DNA of 38,937 nucleotides from Thermoclostridium caenicola (GCF_900142095.1 NZ_FQZP01000021.1:1-38937), one strand, 5' to 3'. Counted from the first letter of the stretch, positions 16,592-24,324 are shown. A program made the numbers and translations. The notes: generated by a model not told the origin, from the sequence alone.

Positions 16592-17854
16592 TTATTTGGC
16601 CAAATAATATTCCAACAGTTCTACCTTGCTCATGTCAGATGCCCATTTTGCGATGTAAACACCCATACCTTCCGGCCGATGGGTATTAGGATTGATTGTA
16701 ATGGGACCCGAGGATGTCATAACAGCCTGTGTTTTTGCTTCTATGGCCTTGGATATCGACTCGCCGCTGGTTATATCTTCTGCATGGTTAAGCCCGTTGG
16801 CTATGAGTTTTACAGCATCATATCCGAATGCGCTGTTGATAAAGGGCTCTTCATTCTTTTCAGCGCGGTATGCATCGCCCAGGAACTTGGTAAATTCGGA
16901 AGAGTAGTCAACGTTGAATATGAAATAGAGATTATCAGGAGAAGTGCCGGCAATAAGGGTATCAAACGGTGTATTGTAGGTATTGTTGCCTAAAACGATT
17001 CCCTGATAGCCCAACTGCCTTATCTGCACATAAGCCAGAGCATTCTGCTGCACGTAAGCCGGAACGAAAATGGCATCGGGATTCTGTGCGATTATCTTGG
17101 ACAACTGTGCCTTGTAGTCCTTGGCATCCTTACCAAAGGATTCGCTGGCAACAACCTTGACGCCGTGGGCTTCACAGTAAGCGGCAAAAGGCTCGGCATG
17201 CGTTACGGAATATGCGTTGGAGCTGTCATAGAGAATGCCCACTGTCTTGATACCCAGTTTTTCCACAGCGTATGAGGCTATGGCTTCTGCCTGTTGGTTA
17301 CAGCTGGGTTCGGCAAGATACATGTAGTTCCATTTTGTACCCGTCTGTTCATTGGTGGTGCAGCGTTCGTCCATAAAGTGTCCGACAATGGGAACTTTCT
17401 TTTCCTCAGCTATAGGAGCTAACGCTATACCTATATTGCTAAGACCCGGCCCGACTACAGCCACTGCCTTGTCCTGGTCCACAAGACGATTGTAGGCATT
17501 GATTGCCTCGTTGGGATCGCCTTTCACATCATAATGAATGATGCTAAGCTTCTTGCCACGAATGCCGCCGGCATCATTGATTTCCTTAACGGCATAATCG
17601 GCTCCCCAAACAGTGGCAAGACCTGCAGCAGCCATGCTCCCACTCGTGTCGAGAATGCTGCCTATGACAATTTCACCGTCAAACGCAACTTGTGATGATG
17701 ACGAAGATGATTCAGGCGTGGCAGAAGGTGAAGTTGTGGCATTTCCAGCAGTATTCCCGGTCGCATTCCCTGTACCCGTATTGCTCCCACAAGCAGAAAG
17801 AGCCATGGCGGCGACCAGTACAAGTGCCATTACCAGAGAAATTTTCTTTTTCAT
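16592..17854 (-). CDS. ABC transporter substrate-binding lipoprotein (Leu/Ile/Val-binding type)
   Basis: A 420-residue type I periplasmic-binding-fold lipoprotein (Peripla_BP_6). Residues 1-22 are a lipoprotein signal ending in the LSAC lipobox. A low-complexity N/T/G/S linker follows to about residue 55, then the binding domain (IVIGSILDTSGSMAAAG, YNRLVDQDKAVAVVGPG, FVPAYVQQNALAYVQIRQLGY). ATG 17854 has GGGGGAG at 6 nt; an upstream in-frame ATG at 17881 is less likely. As first gene of the operon it defines the imported substrate. This protein class binds amino acids, amides, urea, nucleosides and aromatic acids. Confidence 0.93.
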   Translation of the reverse strand: MKKKISLVMALVLVAAMALSACGSNTGTGNATGNTAGNATTSPSATPESSSSSSQVAFDGEIVIGSILDTSGSMAAAGLATVWGADYAVKEINDAGGIRGKKLSIIHYDVKGDPNEAINAYNRLVDQDKAVAVVGPGLSNIGIALAPIAEEKKVPIVGHFMDERCTTNEQTGTKWNYMYLAEPSCNQQAEAIASYAVEKLGIKTVGILYDSSNAYSVTHAEPFAAYCEAHGVKVVASESFGKDAKDYKAQLSKIIAQNPDAIFVPAYVQQNALAYVQIRQLGYQGIVLGNNTYNTPFDTLIAGTSPDNLYFIFNVDYSSEFTKFLGDAYRAEKNEEPFINSAFGYDAVKLIANGLNHAEDITSGESISKAIEAKTQAVMTSSGPITINPNTHRPEGMGVYIAKWASDMSKVELLEYYLAK

Positions 17855-18036
17855 TTTTTCTCCCCCTTTAAAATAATTCATGACTAATTATTTCTAACAA
17901 TATTATTTATGCTTATATTGTAAGAAATAATTTCAATTGTATTACCTTTTTTTACTGTGTCTATTTTCTATTCAATCACAAATATAGCAACATTTTTAGT
18001 GCATTTTGTACCGAACTCTTTACTTCGTATAATAAA

Positions 18037-18065
18037 ATATTAGCGCTATTAAACATCAAATGCAA
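18037..18065 (-). promoter_or_regulatory. Promoter of the 13-gene catabolic operon
   Basis: On the minus strand TTGCAT (18065-18060) and TAATAT (18042-18037) are separated by exactly 17 nt, leaving a leader of about 175 nt before the binding-protein ATG. A LacI-type palindrome overlaps the -10 box and the adjacent spacer. Confidence 0.65.
18039..18050. promoter_or_regulatory. Candidate LacI-family operator
   Basis: ATTAGCGCTATT is a near-palindrome centred on CG (the AGCGCT core, as in many LacI/GalR operators). It covers the -10 end of the operon promoter, a position where binding would block RNA polymerase. The LacI-family gene at 19028-20080 is the obvious candidate regulator. A second, AT-only inverted repeat (GAAAATT, 6 nt, AATTTTC) lies at 18078-18097 between the divergent promoters. 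Confidence 0.5.
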
Positions 18066-18106
18066 TACTTTTCCATAGAAAATTTAAGAAAATTTTCTCT
18101 TTTTCA

Positions 18107-18136
18107 TTGACATGATAACAGAAAAATTCCTATAAT
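18107..18136 (+). promoter_or_regulatory. Near-consensus sigma-70 promoter for the divergent Gfo/Idh gene
   Basis: TTGACA at 18107-18112 and TATAAT at 18131-18136 match both consensus hexamers exactly, with an 18-nt spacer. Transcription would start near 18143, about 16 nt before the GGAGGG ribosome site, which supports translation starting at the ATT at 18171. Confidence 0.8.
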
Positions 18137-18170
18137 CAAATTACTAGAACGATTTGACGGAGGGATTTTT

Positions 18171-18998
18171 ATTAAAAGGATTGGCTATATCGGGGCTCAA
18201 AGCATGCATCTGGTATATTTTGGCGAAGTTCTGGCAGCAGGGGTTCCCGGGCTGGATTCCAAATCGGGATATGTTTGGGCGCCCGATGCACCGGATATAG
18301 TTGCTTCAAGGCTGGCAGCAGGAGAACTGGCCGGAGTCTGCGATACCTTCAGCGAACTGCTGGAAAAAAGCGATGCCATCATGATACTAACCAGGGATGG
18401 TCGGACCCACAGAAAATATGCCGAAATGTGCATTGAAAACCATAAGCCGGTTTTCGTTGATAAACCCTTCGCGTGCGACAAGCAGGATGCCCTCGCTATG
18501 ATAGAGGCAGCCAGGAAACATCATGTTCCCATCATGGGAGGCTCCACCCTCTGCTGGCTTCCTGAAACCGAATCGGTCCGCCGTTCAGCAAAGGACGCCT
18601 CCGAAATCACAATCCAATTCATGGCCGACTGGGAATCACCATACGGAGGCTGGTATTATTACGGAAGCCATCTCACCGATCTGTGCGCCTGCGTAGGCGG
18701 TTGCGATGCAAAAGGCTTTGAAGCAAAAAGAGAGGGCCGCAATGTGACGGCGAGCGTTTTTTATGACGGTCTCGCCGTCAAGCTGGTTTCCTCGCCGGAT
18801 ATCAATGACCTCTCTTTCCATATCGCCTATAAAACTGGAAATTCGCAACAGATTCTTGTACCCAACTATGAGCGTTGCTACCGTTTTGGAATGGAACGCT
18901 TTTCAGATATGCTTATAAACAACCAGAGCGTATATCCTGAAAGGCTGCTGTTCTCAGTCAACCTTCTGGACTCAATCATAAAGAGGCTTTCAAAATGA
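18171..18998 (+). CDS. Short Gfo/Idh/MocA-like protein, probable ATT start
   Basis: A 275-residue Rossmann protein. From the ATT at 18171 it reads (M)KRIGYIGAQSMHLVYFGEVL, which gives the needed first beta strand and dinucleotide loop; the first ATG at 18204 would remove that strand. GGAGGG lies 6 nt before the ATT and no ATG, GTG or TTG occurs in frame between. VDKPFACD corresponds to the family EKP motif and YYGSHLTDLCACVGG to the His-bearing catalytic helix. It is shorter than typical members (about 330-400). It is divergent from the catabolic operon and likely co-regulated. Substrate unknown; a non-catalytic role is possible. Confidence 0.85.
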   Translation: MKRIGYIGAQSMHLVYFGEVLAAGVPGLDSKSGYVWAPDAPDIVASRLAAGELAGVCDTFSELLEKSDAIMILTRDGRTHRKYAEMCIENHKPVFVDKPFACDKQDALAMIEAARKHHVPIMGGSTLCWLPETESVRRSAKDASEITIQFMADWESPYGGWYYYGSHLTDLCACVGGCDAKGFEAKREGRNVTASVFYDGLAVKLVSSPDINDLSFHIAYKTGNSQQILVPNYERCYRFGMERFSDMLINNQSVYPERLLFSVNLLDSIIKRLSK

Positions 18999-19027
18999 TG
19001 TACGATATAAATCTTTGGCCACCGCAA

Positions 19028-20080
19028 TTACCGACAGAGATTCCTGACAGACCGCCTCTCGACAAGCCTCGGTTCCATATTCATTTTGAGAGGCGTATTG
19101 CTTTGTTTTCCGTTTGCCAGATAGTCGATGAGCATTATTGCCGCTATTCTTCCCGTTTCATATGCGGGAAAATGGACTGTCGTAAGGGCGGGCACAAAAG
19201 ATTCCGCAAGCGGGATATCATCGAACCCCACAACGGAAATATCGTCAGGCACAGCCACCCCCATCTCGTTAAGGGCATGAATGGCGCCAAAAGCCACCAT
19301 GTCGTTAACACAGAGTATGGCGGTGGCGTTGCATTTGCTCTCAACGAGTTTCCTGGCCATCGCCGCCCCTGTACGGGTTTCATCTTTGCTGAGATTTCCC
19401 ATTCCATCCGTATCAGCTATGAAAACAAGCTTTTCATCGTATTCAATATCAGTTTTCTTAAGCTGTTCCAGATAACCTTTGTAGATCTCCCTTCTGGTCC
19501 AGCGCGTAAGAGGAGTGGAAATAAAGGCAATTCTTTTATGTCCGTTTTCTATAAGATGCCTTACCGCTATCCTGGCTCCGAGCCGGGAATCGTAGTTGAT
19601 GCTGTATACACCGCTTCCTTCATAGTTCTGGTCAAGCTGAATGAATGTCATGCCTTTTTCAGTATATTTTGCAAGCAGCCGGGGATCTTCGGAAATGGAG
19701 GAAACGATGACCCCTGTTACCCTTCTGGAATAAAGGTCCTGGAGAATCTGCTCCTCCCTCTCCACATCCTGCATGGAATTACAAAGGAGCATCTGATATC
19801 CCTTTTCATAGCATACAGTGCTGATCCCGTTGATGGTTTGCATATAGAACGGGTTGGAGATATTGGGGATGACCACTGCAATCTCCTTATCGTGATACGC
19901 TTTAGAAGAACGCGGTGCCGATGTATAGGCAAAAGACAGTTCTTTGGCGGCTTGTTCAACCTTGGAGCGAAGTTCTTTGGAGACGGGATAGTCCGCATTA
20001 CTGAGTACTCTGGAGACCGTTGCCACAGAAACGCCTGCCAATGCTGCAACATCTTTTATAGTCACCCGTTTTTCCCTCAT
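19028..20080 (-). CDS. LacI/GalR-family transcriptional repressor
   Basis: A 350-residue regulator. The N-terminal HTH (TIKDVAALAGVSVATVSRVL) and hinge are followed by a periplasmic-binding-like sugar sensor domain (IAVVIPNISNPFYMQTINGI, HKRIAFISTPL, AILCVNDMVAFGAIHAL, DISVVGFDDIPLAESFVPALTTV). Position 20080 (ATG) follows AGGTGA; a GTG one codon earlier is possible. It sits convergent with the short Gfo/Idh gene and divergent from the epimerase, and is the only specific regulator near the operon, so it probably responds to a pathway sugar and binds the palindrome at 18039-18050. Confidence 0.93.
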   Translation of the reverse strand: MREKRVTIKDVAALAGVSVATVSRVLSNADYPVSKELRSKVEQAAKELSFAYTSAPRSSKAYHDKEIAVVIPNISNPFYMQTINGISTVCYEKGYQMLLCNSMQDVEREEQILQDLYSRRVTGVIVSSISEDPRLLAKYTEKGMTFIQLDQNYEGSGVYSINYDSRLGARIAVRHLIENGHKRIAFISTPLTRWTRREIYKGYLEQLKKTDIEYDEKLVFIADTDGMGNLSKDETRTGAAMARKLVESKCNATAILCVNDMVAFGAIHALNEMGVAVPDDISVVGFDDIPLAESFVPALTTVHFPAYETGRIAAIMLIDYLANGKQSNTPLKMNMEPRLVERRSVRNLCR

Positions 20081-20220
20081 CACCGATCACCTGTTAAAGA
20101 TATTTTCTTAGTAAACATTCCATTAAATTTACTGTTATTTTACTATCAGAAACAAGATAAATCAAGTATTTTAACTTGTCAACCAAAAAGAATTTCTAAT
20201 AAATGGAAAGGTGTGATAGC

Positions 20221-21240
20221 ATGGTCAAAGACACTGGTGAACTCATGGAATTCATGACACGTCCCAGTCAGCGCCTGATTGAAGACGTAAAAAGAATTGA
20301 AGGCGACATCATGATCCTTGGCGCAGGCGGCAAAGTCGGGCCAAGCCTTTCAATAATGGCCGCCCGTGCATGCCAGGAGGCCGGCATAAACAAGAGGATC
20401 ATAGCCGTTTCCATGTTTGAGCGACAAGATGTGCCCGACATGATGAAGGCATACGGCGTTGAAGTTTTTGAGGCTAATCTTTTGGACAACAGCCAGCTTC
20501 AGGGATTACCCGATTGCCCCAACATCATATTTATGGCCGGAAGAAAGTTCGGAACCACTGAAAACCAATCCCTTACCTGGGCTATAAATGTCCTTCTTCC
20601 GGCAAAGGTGTGCGAACGTTTTCCCGATTCCCGCTTTGTCGTTTTCTCTACCGGCAACGTATATGGGGATACCTCCGCACTTTCGGGCGGATCGACCGAA
20701 GAGGACGAACCGAATCCTGATGGAGAGTACGGGCAAACCTGCCTGGGACGTGAGCGTGTGTTCCAGTATTACGCAAATCACTGCGGGACCAGATCCCTTC
20801 TTTTCCGCCTCAACTACGCCATAGAAATGCGTTACGGCGTGTTGTACGATATTGCCAGTGCTGTGTTCAACGGGCAGCCGGTGAGCCTTGCCCGCGGCAT
20901 ATACAACTGCATATGGCAGGGTGACGTGTGCGAATACGCAATCCGCAGCCTGCTCCACGTCTCGTCACCGCCTTTTGTTCTGAACGTTACCGGCCCCCAG
21001 TGCATATCTACCAGATGGACCGCCGAAACCTTCGGCAGAATCTTCGGCAAAAAGCCTGTCTTCTGTGGTGAAGAAAGGCCGGTAGGAATTTACAGCAACA
21101 CAACCAAGCTCTGCGGTCTTATGGGAATGCCCCACATGCCGCTTGAAAAGATGATCCACATGCAGGCAGAATGGATCATGTCCGGCAGAGAAACCATCAA
21201 TGCGCCCACCCATTTCGAGCAGGCCGACGGAAGATATTAA
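20221..21240 (+). CDS. NAD-dependent epimerase/dehydratase-like protein lacking the SDR lysine
   Basis: A 339-residue extended-SDR protein: GAGGKVGPS dinucleotide loop (about residues 34-42), FSTGNVYGD strand with Ser143/Thr144, and the active-site Tyr170 in EYGQTCLGRE. The usual YxxxK reads YGQTC, so the catalytic lysine is replaced by Cys174. ATG 20221 has AGGTG at 7-8 nt; an ATG six codons upstream lies inside that ribosome site. It is divergent from the LacI gene and probably belongs to the same regulon as a sugar epimerase or dehydratase. The missing lysine leaves its chemistry uncertain. Confidence 0.87.
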   Translation: MVKDTGELMEFMTRPSQRLIEDVKRIEGDIMILGAGGKVGPSLSIMAARACQEAGINKRIIAVSMFERQDVPDMMKAYGVEVFEANLLDNSQLQGLPDCPNIIFMAGRKFGTTENQSLTWAINVLLPAKVCERFPDSRFVVFSTGNVYGDTSALSGGSTEEDEPNPDGEYGQTCLGRERVFQYYANHCGTRSLLFRLNYAIEMRYGVLYDIASAVFNGQPVSLARGIYNCIWQGDVCEYAIRSLLHVSSPPFVLNVTGPQCISTRWTAETFGRIFGKKPVFCGEERPVGIYSNTTKLCGLMGMPHMPLEKMIHMQAEWIMSGRETINAPTHFEQADGRY

Positions 21241-21300
21241 GGTTTTTGGGTTTAGCCATTGGCATATGTGAAAAAAATCGCTTAATACCATAAAAAAATC

Positions 21301-21344
21301 AGCAAAGCCCGCAATCGTTTTATATATCGATTGCGGGCTTTGCT
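21301..21344. terminator. Strong bidirectional terminator
   Basis: A perfect 17-bp stem: AGCAAAGCCCGCAATCG (21301-21317) with its complement at 21328-21344 around a 10-nt AT loop. On the minus strand it is followed by GATTTTTTT. It separates the epimerase from the convergent YdeI-like gene. Confidence 0.85.
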
Positions 21345-21355
21345 GTTCCTATTCT

Positions 21356-21559
21356 TTATCTCGCCCGATAGCTCATCCCCATATACCTATCCCCGCTCCG
21401 CAATTCCTCAAGCATCTGGGCTATGCGTTTTTCTCTTGTCTCAGGTCTTTTGGCTTTCAATATCCAGCCCAGATAGTCGTTTTGCTGGTACGGTGGCCTC
21501 CTCCTATAGGCATCCATCAGGTTTTCCTTGACAAGCCGCTCCTCAATATCTTCGGGCAT
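21356..21559 (-). CDS. Small YdeI/OmdA-like protein
   Basis: A 67-residue protein whose second half (RRPPYQQNDYLGWILKAKRPETREKRIAQML) has the YdeI/OmpD-associated (OmdA) signature of aromatic/acidic residues followed by KRPETR. Standalone short versions of this module are common in Bacillota. The ATG at 21559 lacks a strong ribosome site, so the start may be misplaced or translation may be coupled to the RidA gene 42 nt upstream. The family has been linked to peptide or bacteriocin resistance, but the function here is unknown. Confidence 0.72.
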   Translation of the reverse strand: MPEDIEERLVKENLMDAYRRRPPYQQNDYLGWILKAKRPETREKRIAQMLEELRSGDRYMGMSYRAR

Positions 21560-21601
21560 GGATTGATCTTTCTTTTCAGTCTGGAAAAATCCATCTCCCA
21601 G

Positions 21602-22021
21602 TCACTCTCCGTTATCTTCAACTACCGCGATAGCGTCAATTTCGACCAGGCATGCAGGATTTGCAAGACCGGCTACTTTGAGGACTGTAATCAAAGGTGG
21701 CTTTTTCAACTCGCCAACTGTTTCCATGAAGGCTTTAAACCCAATCGCAGGATCGCACCCGTCAACCATGTAAATGTTGAGCTTTATCACATCATTAAAA
21801 GTTGCGTTTTCAGATGCCAGAGCTATTTTAATATTCTCCAGTGCCTGTTTTGTCTGAAGCTCAGAATTGTCCCGCCCTACCAATTGCCCATCAGCGTTAA
21901 TAGCATTTTGTCCGCCGATATAGATGGTCTTTGCATTGCCGGTGACTGTAACTACCTGGCTGTAAAATTTTGAAGCGAATAATCCTGTTGGATTACTATG
22001 CTTCACAGCAAACTTGTTCAT
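21602..22021 (-). CDS. RidA-family (YjgF/YER057c/UK114) enamine/imine deaminase-like protein
   Basis: A 139-residue single-domain protein of the RidA superfamily, whose canonical members hydrolyse reactive enamines and imines from PLP enzymes. Visible are YSQVVTVTGNAKTIYIGGQ, DVIKLNIYMVDG, and the C-terminal PACLVEIDAIAVVED. The Arg105 of canonical RidA, normally near the end (RxxVEVxxxA), is replaced in NPACLVEIDAIA, so this is an Rid subgroup member of uncertain activity. ATG 22021 has GGAG at 5 nt. A truncated relative lies at 25472. Confidence 0.88.
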   Translation of the reverse strand: MNKFAVKHSNPTGLFASKFYSQVVTVTGNAKTIYIGGQNAINADGQLVGRDNSELQTKQALENIKIALASENATFNDVIKLNIYMVDGCDPAIGFKAFMETVGELKKPPLITVLKVAGLANPACLVEIDAIAVVEDNGE

Positions 22022-22165
22022 CATATCTCCCCCAGTCTCCAGCTTGATATTTCAAAATACATGCCTAGCAAATTTTTAAAACATTCAGTCCAGTAATTAT
22101 GTCAATTCCTAGTAAAAATATACCACAAACGGTATATGGACAGGCAGTGTACTGAACTTGCATTG

Positions 22166-22298
22166 GGAAATGCGTCTTGAAATAGCCCTTGTTTACACGA
22201 TCGTCAAAGGCTTTTTGCAAAGTGTTCCTGCTTACGTCGAACATGTTCGTGATTTCGACTTCATCTGGCATCTGACCATCCGGTCGTTTCTTCGGAGT
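22166..22298 (-). pseudogene. Relic of a GntR-family winged-helix domain
   Basis: The minus-strand frame reads KKRPDGQMPDEVEITNMF then DVSRNTLQKAFDDRVNKGYF, matching the GntR pattern PGxxLPSExELAxxxxVSRNTVRKALxxLxxxGY. An in-frame TGA at 22299-22301 truncates the N-terminus, and the sequence after about codon 35 loses all GntR character. There is no ribosome site. It is a broken regulator. The remainder of 22022-22490 otherwise holds only the promoter noted at 22375. Confidence 0.55.
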
Positions 22299-22374
22299 TC
22301 AACTGTCTTTATATTTGTACATATCATGCATGAATGGCAGTAAGACTGCAAACAGAATCACCAGTTTCTTTATA

Positions 22375-22403
22375 TTGGCATAATTATATCTAATTAATAT
22401 ATT
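22375..22403 (+). promoter_or_regulatory. Candidate promoter of the lipoprotein gene
   Basis: TTGGCA at 22375-22380 and TATATT at 22398-22403 with a 17-nt spacer. Transcription would begin near 22410, so the ATG at 22416 would be almost leaderless. This favours a later start for the lipoprotein gene. Confidence 0.45.
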
Positions 22404-22490
22404 TGCTAGAACATTGTGAGTGTTTTTGATAAAATAATTTATCAACAGGAAATTATGCAGATATATTTATACGACGGGAGGGAACTAGCC

Positions 22491-23417
22491 ATTAAGCGGT
22501 TCGTCTTATCCATGACATTCATCATGTTGGTTGCGGCAGTAGTTGCCGGATGCTCCAAAAGCATAGACGCGAGCGTATACAACACGGATTGTGAGTTTTA
22601 CCTGGAAGGCCTGCCCGAAGAGTATAACCTGCTCCCGGATGAAATCAAAAAGGAGACTGGGGTTTGGATCAGATTAGGGAGTGTGACATCGGACAGGGTT
22701 TATGAGGTCTTGCTGAATGAGGAAAATGGCTTCCGCCAGTCTGTTGAAGGTTTGATCCCCGGAAAATACGAAGTCAACTATGGCGTGACCAACTCACGGT
22801 ATTCAAGATTAAGGGTCAAAGTAGACATTAACAACATAATCATTGAGAAAAACAACCATTATGAAATTCCGGCATACATGGCTGACCCCTCGGAATTTGT
22901 CAGGGAGATTATGAACCTTCAGCCGCAAGATGAACTATTGAATGCCGACATCTTCTCAAGGAAAGTGCAGTATAACGGCAGAATCATTGATCTGTATAAC
23001 ATCAGGGATGAGATGAAATTCGTCGCGCCCAAGGATAAACGTCTTGCCCCAAAAGAGACTATTGAAATTCCTTCTTCAGATCATGAAGGGGTATCAATCA
23101 TCGTGCAAAACCAGACTCAGAAATATATTGAGGCCAGTGAAGCGACCTTTACAGGTGTCCGCTTCTCGCGCAATAATAATGTCGTTTTCCCTAAAGCCAT
23201 TACTTTGGGGACCAGCCTGAGAGATTTGGCACATGCCAGCGAGGGAATAATGGGAACACCGGACTATTGTCTGGGTTCTCCAGTAGTTTATTACAATATC
23301 GACGCCACAATACTGGTTTATGTCGACAAGAATTCCGGAGACCGTATCAGCTTTCATTATGAGTCCGGAAAATCTTACGTTTCCTCAATAACCTATGAAT
23401 TCGAGAAATATGAATGA
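22491..23417 (+). CDS. Lipoprotein of unknown function, possible ATT start
   Basis: About 308 residues beginning (M)KRFVLSMTFIMLVAAVVAGC, a textbook lipoprotein signal with lipobox VAGC at Cys21. The codon at the natural start is ATT (22491), 8 nt after GGGAGGG. In-frame ATGs at 22455 and 22416 would add 12-25 polar residues before the signal, and the ATG at 22512 would shorten the n-region. The mature part is hydrophilic and beta-rich, with SNVVFPKAITLG-like strands and a C-terminal half (TFTGVRFS, ISFHYESGKSYVSSITYEF). I recognise no family. It is followed 15 nt later by a membrane protein and probably acts with it at the cell surface. Confidence 0.75.
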   Translation: MKRFVLSMTFIMLVAAVVAGCSKSIDASVYNTDCEFYLEGLPEEYNLLPDEIKKETGVWIRLGSVTSDRVYEVLLNEENGFRQSVEGLIPGKYEVNYGVTNSRYSRLRVKVDINNIIIEKNNHYEIPAYMADPSEFVREIMNLQPQDELLNADIFSRKVQYNGRIIDLYNIRDEMKFVAPKDKRLAPKETIEIPSSDHEGVSIIVQNQTQKYIEASEATFTGVRFSRNNNVVFPKAITLGTSLRDLAHASEGIMGTPDYCLGSPVVYYNIDATILVYVDKNSGDRISFHYESGKSYVSSITYEFEKYE

Positions 23418-23432
23418 TAAAGGAGTTTTGGC

Positions 23433-24290
23433 ATGTCAGCTCTAATGAAGGTATTCAATGTGATAAAAATCAACCTTTTATCGCTTCTGGCCTTTCCGCT
23501 GTTGCTTATTTCGCTGATAGCGCAGCTCATAATGAAGGCATTTGAAAAAGCACTCGTTTTCCTGGGGGTCGGCGCGGCAGTTATCGGATTGGTCATATTA
23601 AAGGCTATTTGCAAGAATCCGAGCGGCTTCTTGGAAGGAGTCACCCTTATCATTGTTTTACTGTGTTTTTTGGGGATCATCTCGGTTATTGTTCTAACGG
23701 TCGTATATGTTTTTGGTTCGCTCGCCTCAGCATTATCCCTATTGCTCATTACAGCAATAAAGTTTGTATTGGATTTCATATTTGAAATCAGCTACAGGGG
23801 TTATTCAGCACTCTATGAAATATGCGAAACCGATCATGACGCGCTCCTTGGCAAATCCCAATCCAGATATTGGTCTTTTGCCTGTGTTTTCTGGCATGTT
23901 TTGCGTCTTGTCAACTTCGTTATTTCAAAAATACTGTCATTTATCCTGCCCCTTTCCGTTATAGCCAGCATATGCCTGTTCGGCTATTCAGTCTTTTTCA
24001 TTCACAGTACGATCAATGAAAATTTGGGAATAGGCGTATTTACATATTTATCACTGTTCCCGGCCGTTGATGCAGCTTTTGCCGTGCTCTACTACCTGGT
24101 TCTGATGGTCGGAATCATTATTGTCATACTGACATTAGGCTATGAGTGGAAGGAATTGGCTGATTCGCTGGAGTTCGGGGATTCTGGCCTACTTCTTGTT
24201 TTGCCCGATAAAACCAATGGGCAAATTCAACTATCGGAGACCAAACCGGAACTGTTGACCGGTTCATCGGAAGAAAGAAAAGCAGATTAG
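23433..24290 (+). CDS. Multipass membrane protein of unknown function
   Basis: 285 residues with about five to six hydrophobic segments: two or three close together within residues 10-110, then two or three at about 145-175 and 195-250, with a polar cytoplasmic-looking tail (TKPELLTGSSEERKAD). The ATG follows AAAGGAG at 7 nt, and the 15-nt gap from the lipoprotein gene indicates an operon. No transporter, protease or channel motif is visible. The lipoprotein plus membrane protein pairing suggests a small envelope complex. Confidence 0.8.
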   Translation: MSALMKVFNVIKINLLSLLAFPLLLISLIAQLIMKAFEKALVFLGVGAAVIGLVILKAICKNPSGFLEGVTLIIVLLCFLGIISVIVLTVVYVFGSLASALSLLLITAIKFVLDFIFEISYRGYSALYEICETDHDALLGKSQSRYWSFACVFWHVLRLVNFVISKILSFILPLSVIASICLFGYSVFFIHSTINENLGIGVFTYLSLFPAVDAAFAVLYYLVLMVGIIIVILTLGYEWKELADSLEFGDSGLLLVLPDKTNGQIQLSETKPELLTGSSEERKAD

Positions 24291-24324
24291 GTAGACAGCG
24301 CTGAGATATATTTAATACAGAATC

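Noticed and set aside
13220..17854. Simple branched-chain amino-acid uptake
   Set aside because: The importer genes are LIV-type by family, but they are co-transcribed with sugar-acid enzymes, so a literal leucine/isoleucine/valine assignment is not justified.
18995..20257. 420-codon plus-strand open frame
   Set aside because: Antisense to the LacI-family gene over its whole length; no independent support.
21301..21344. Recombination or attachment site
   Set aside because: The 17-bp stem with a T-run between convergent genes is adequately explained as a terminator; no integrase is present.
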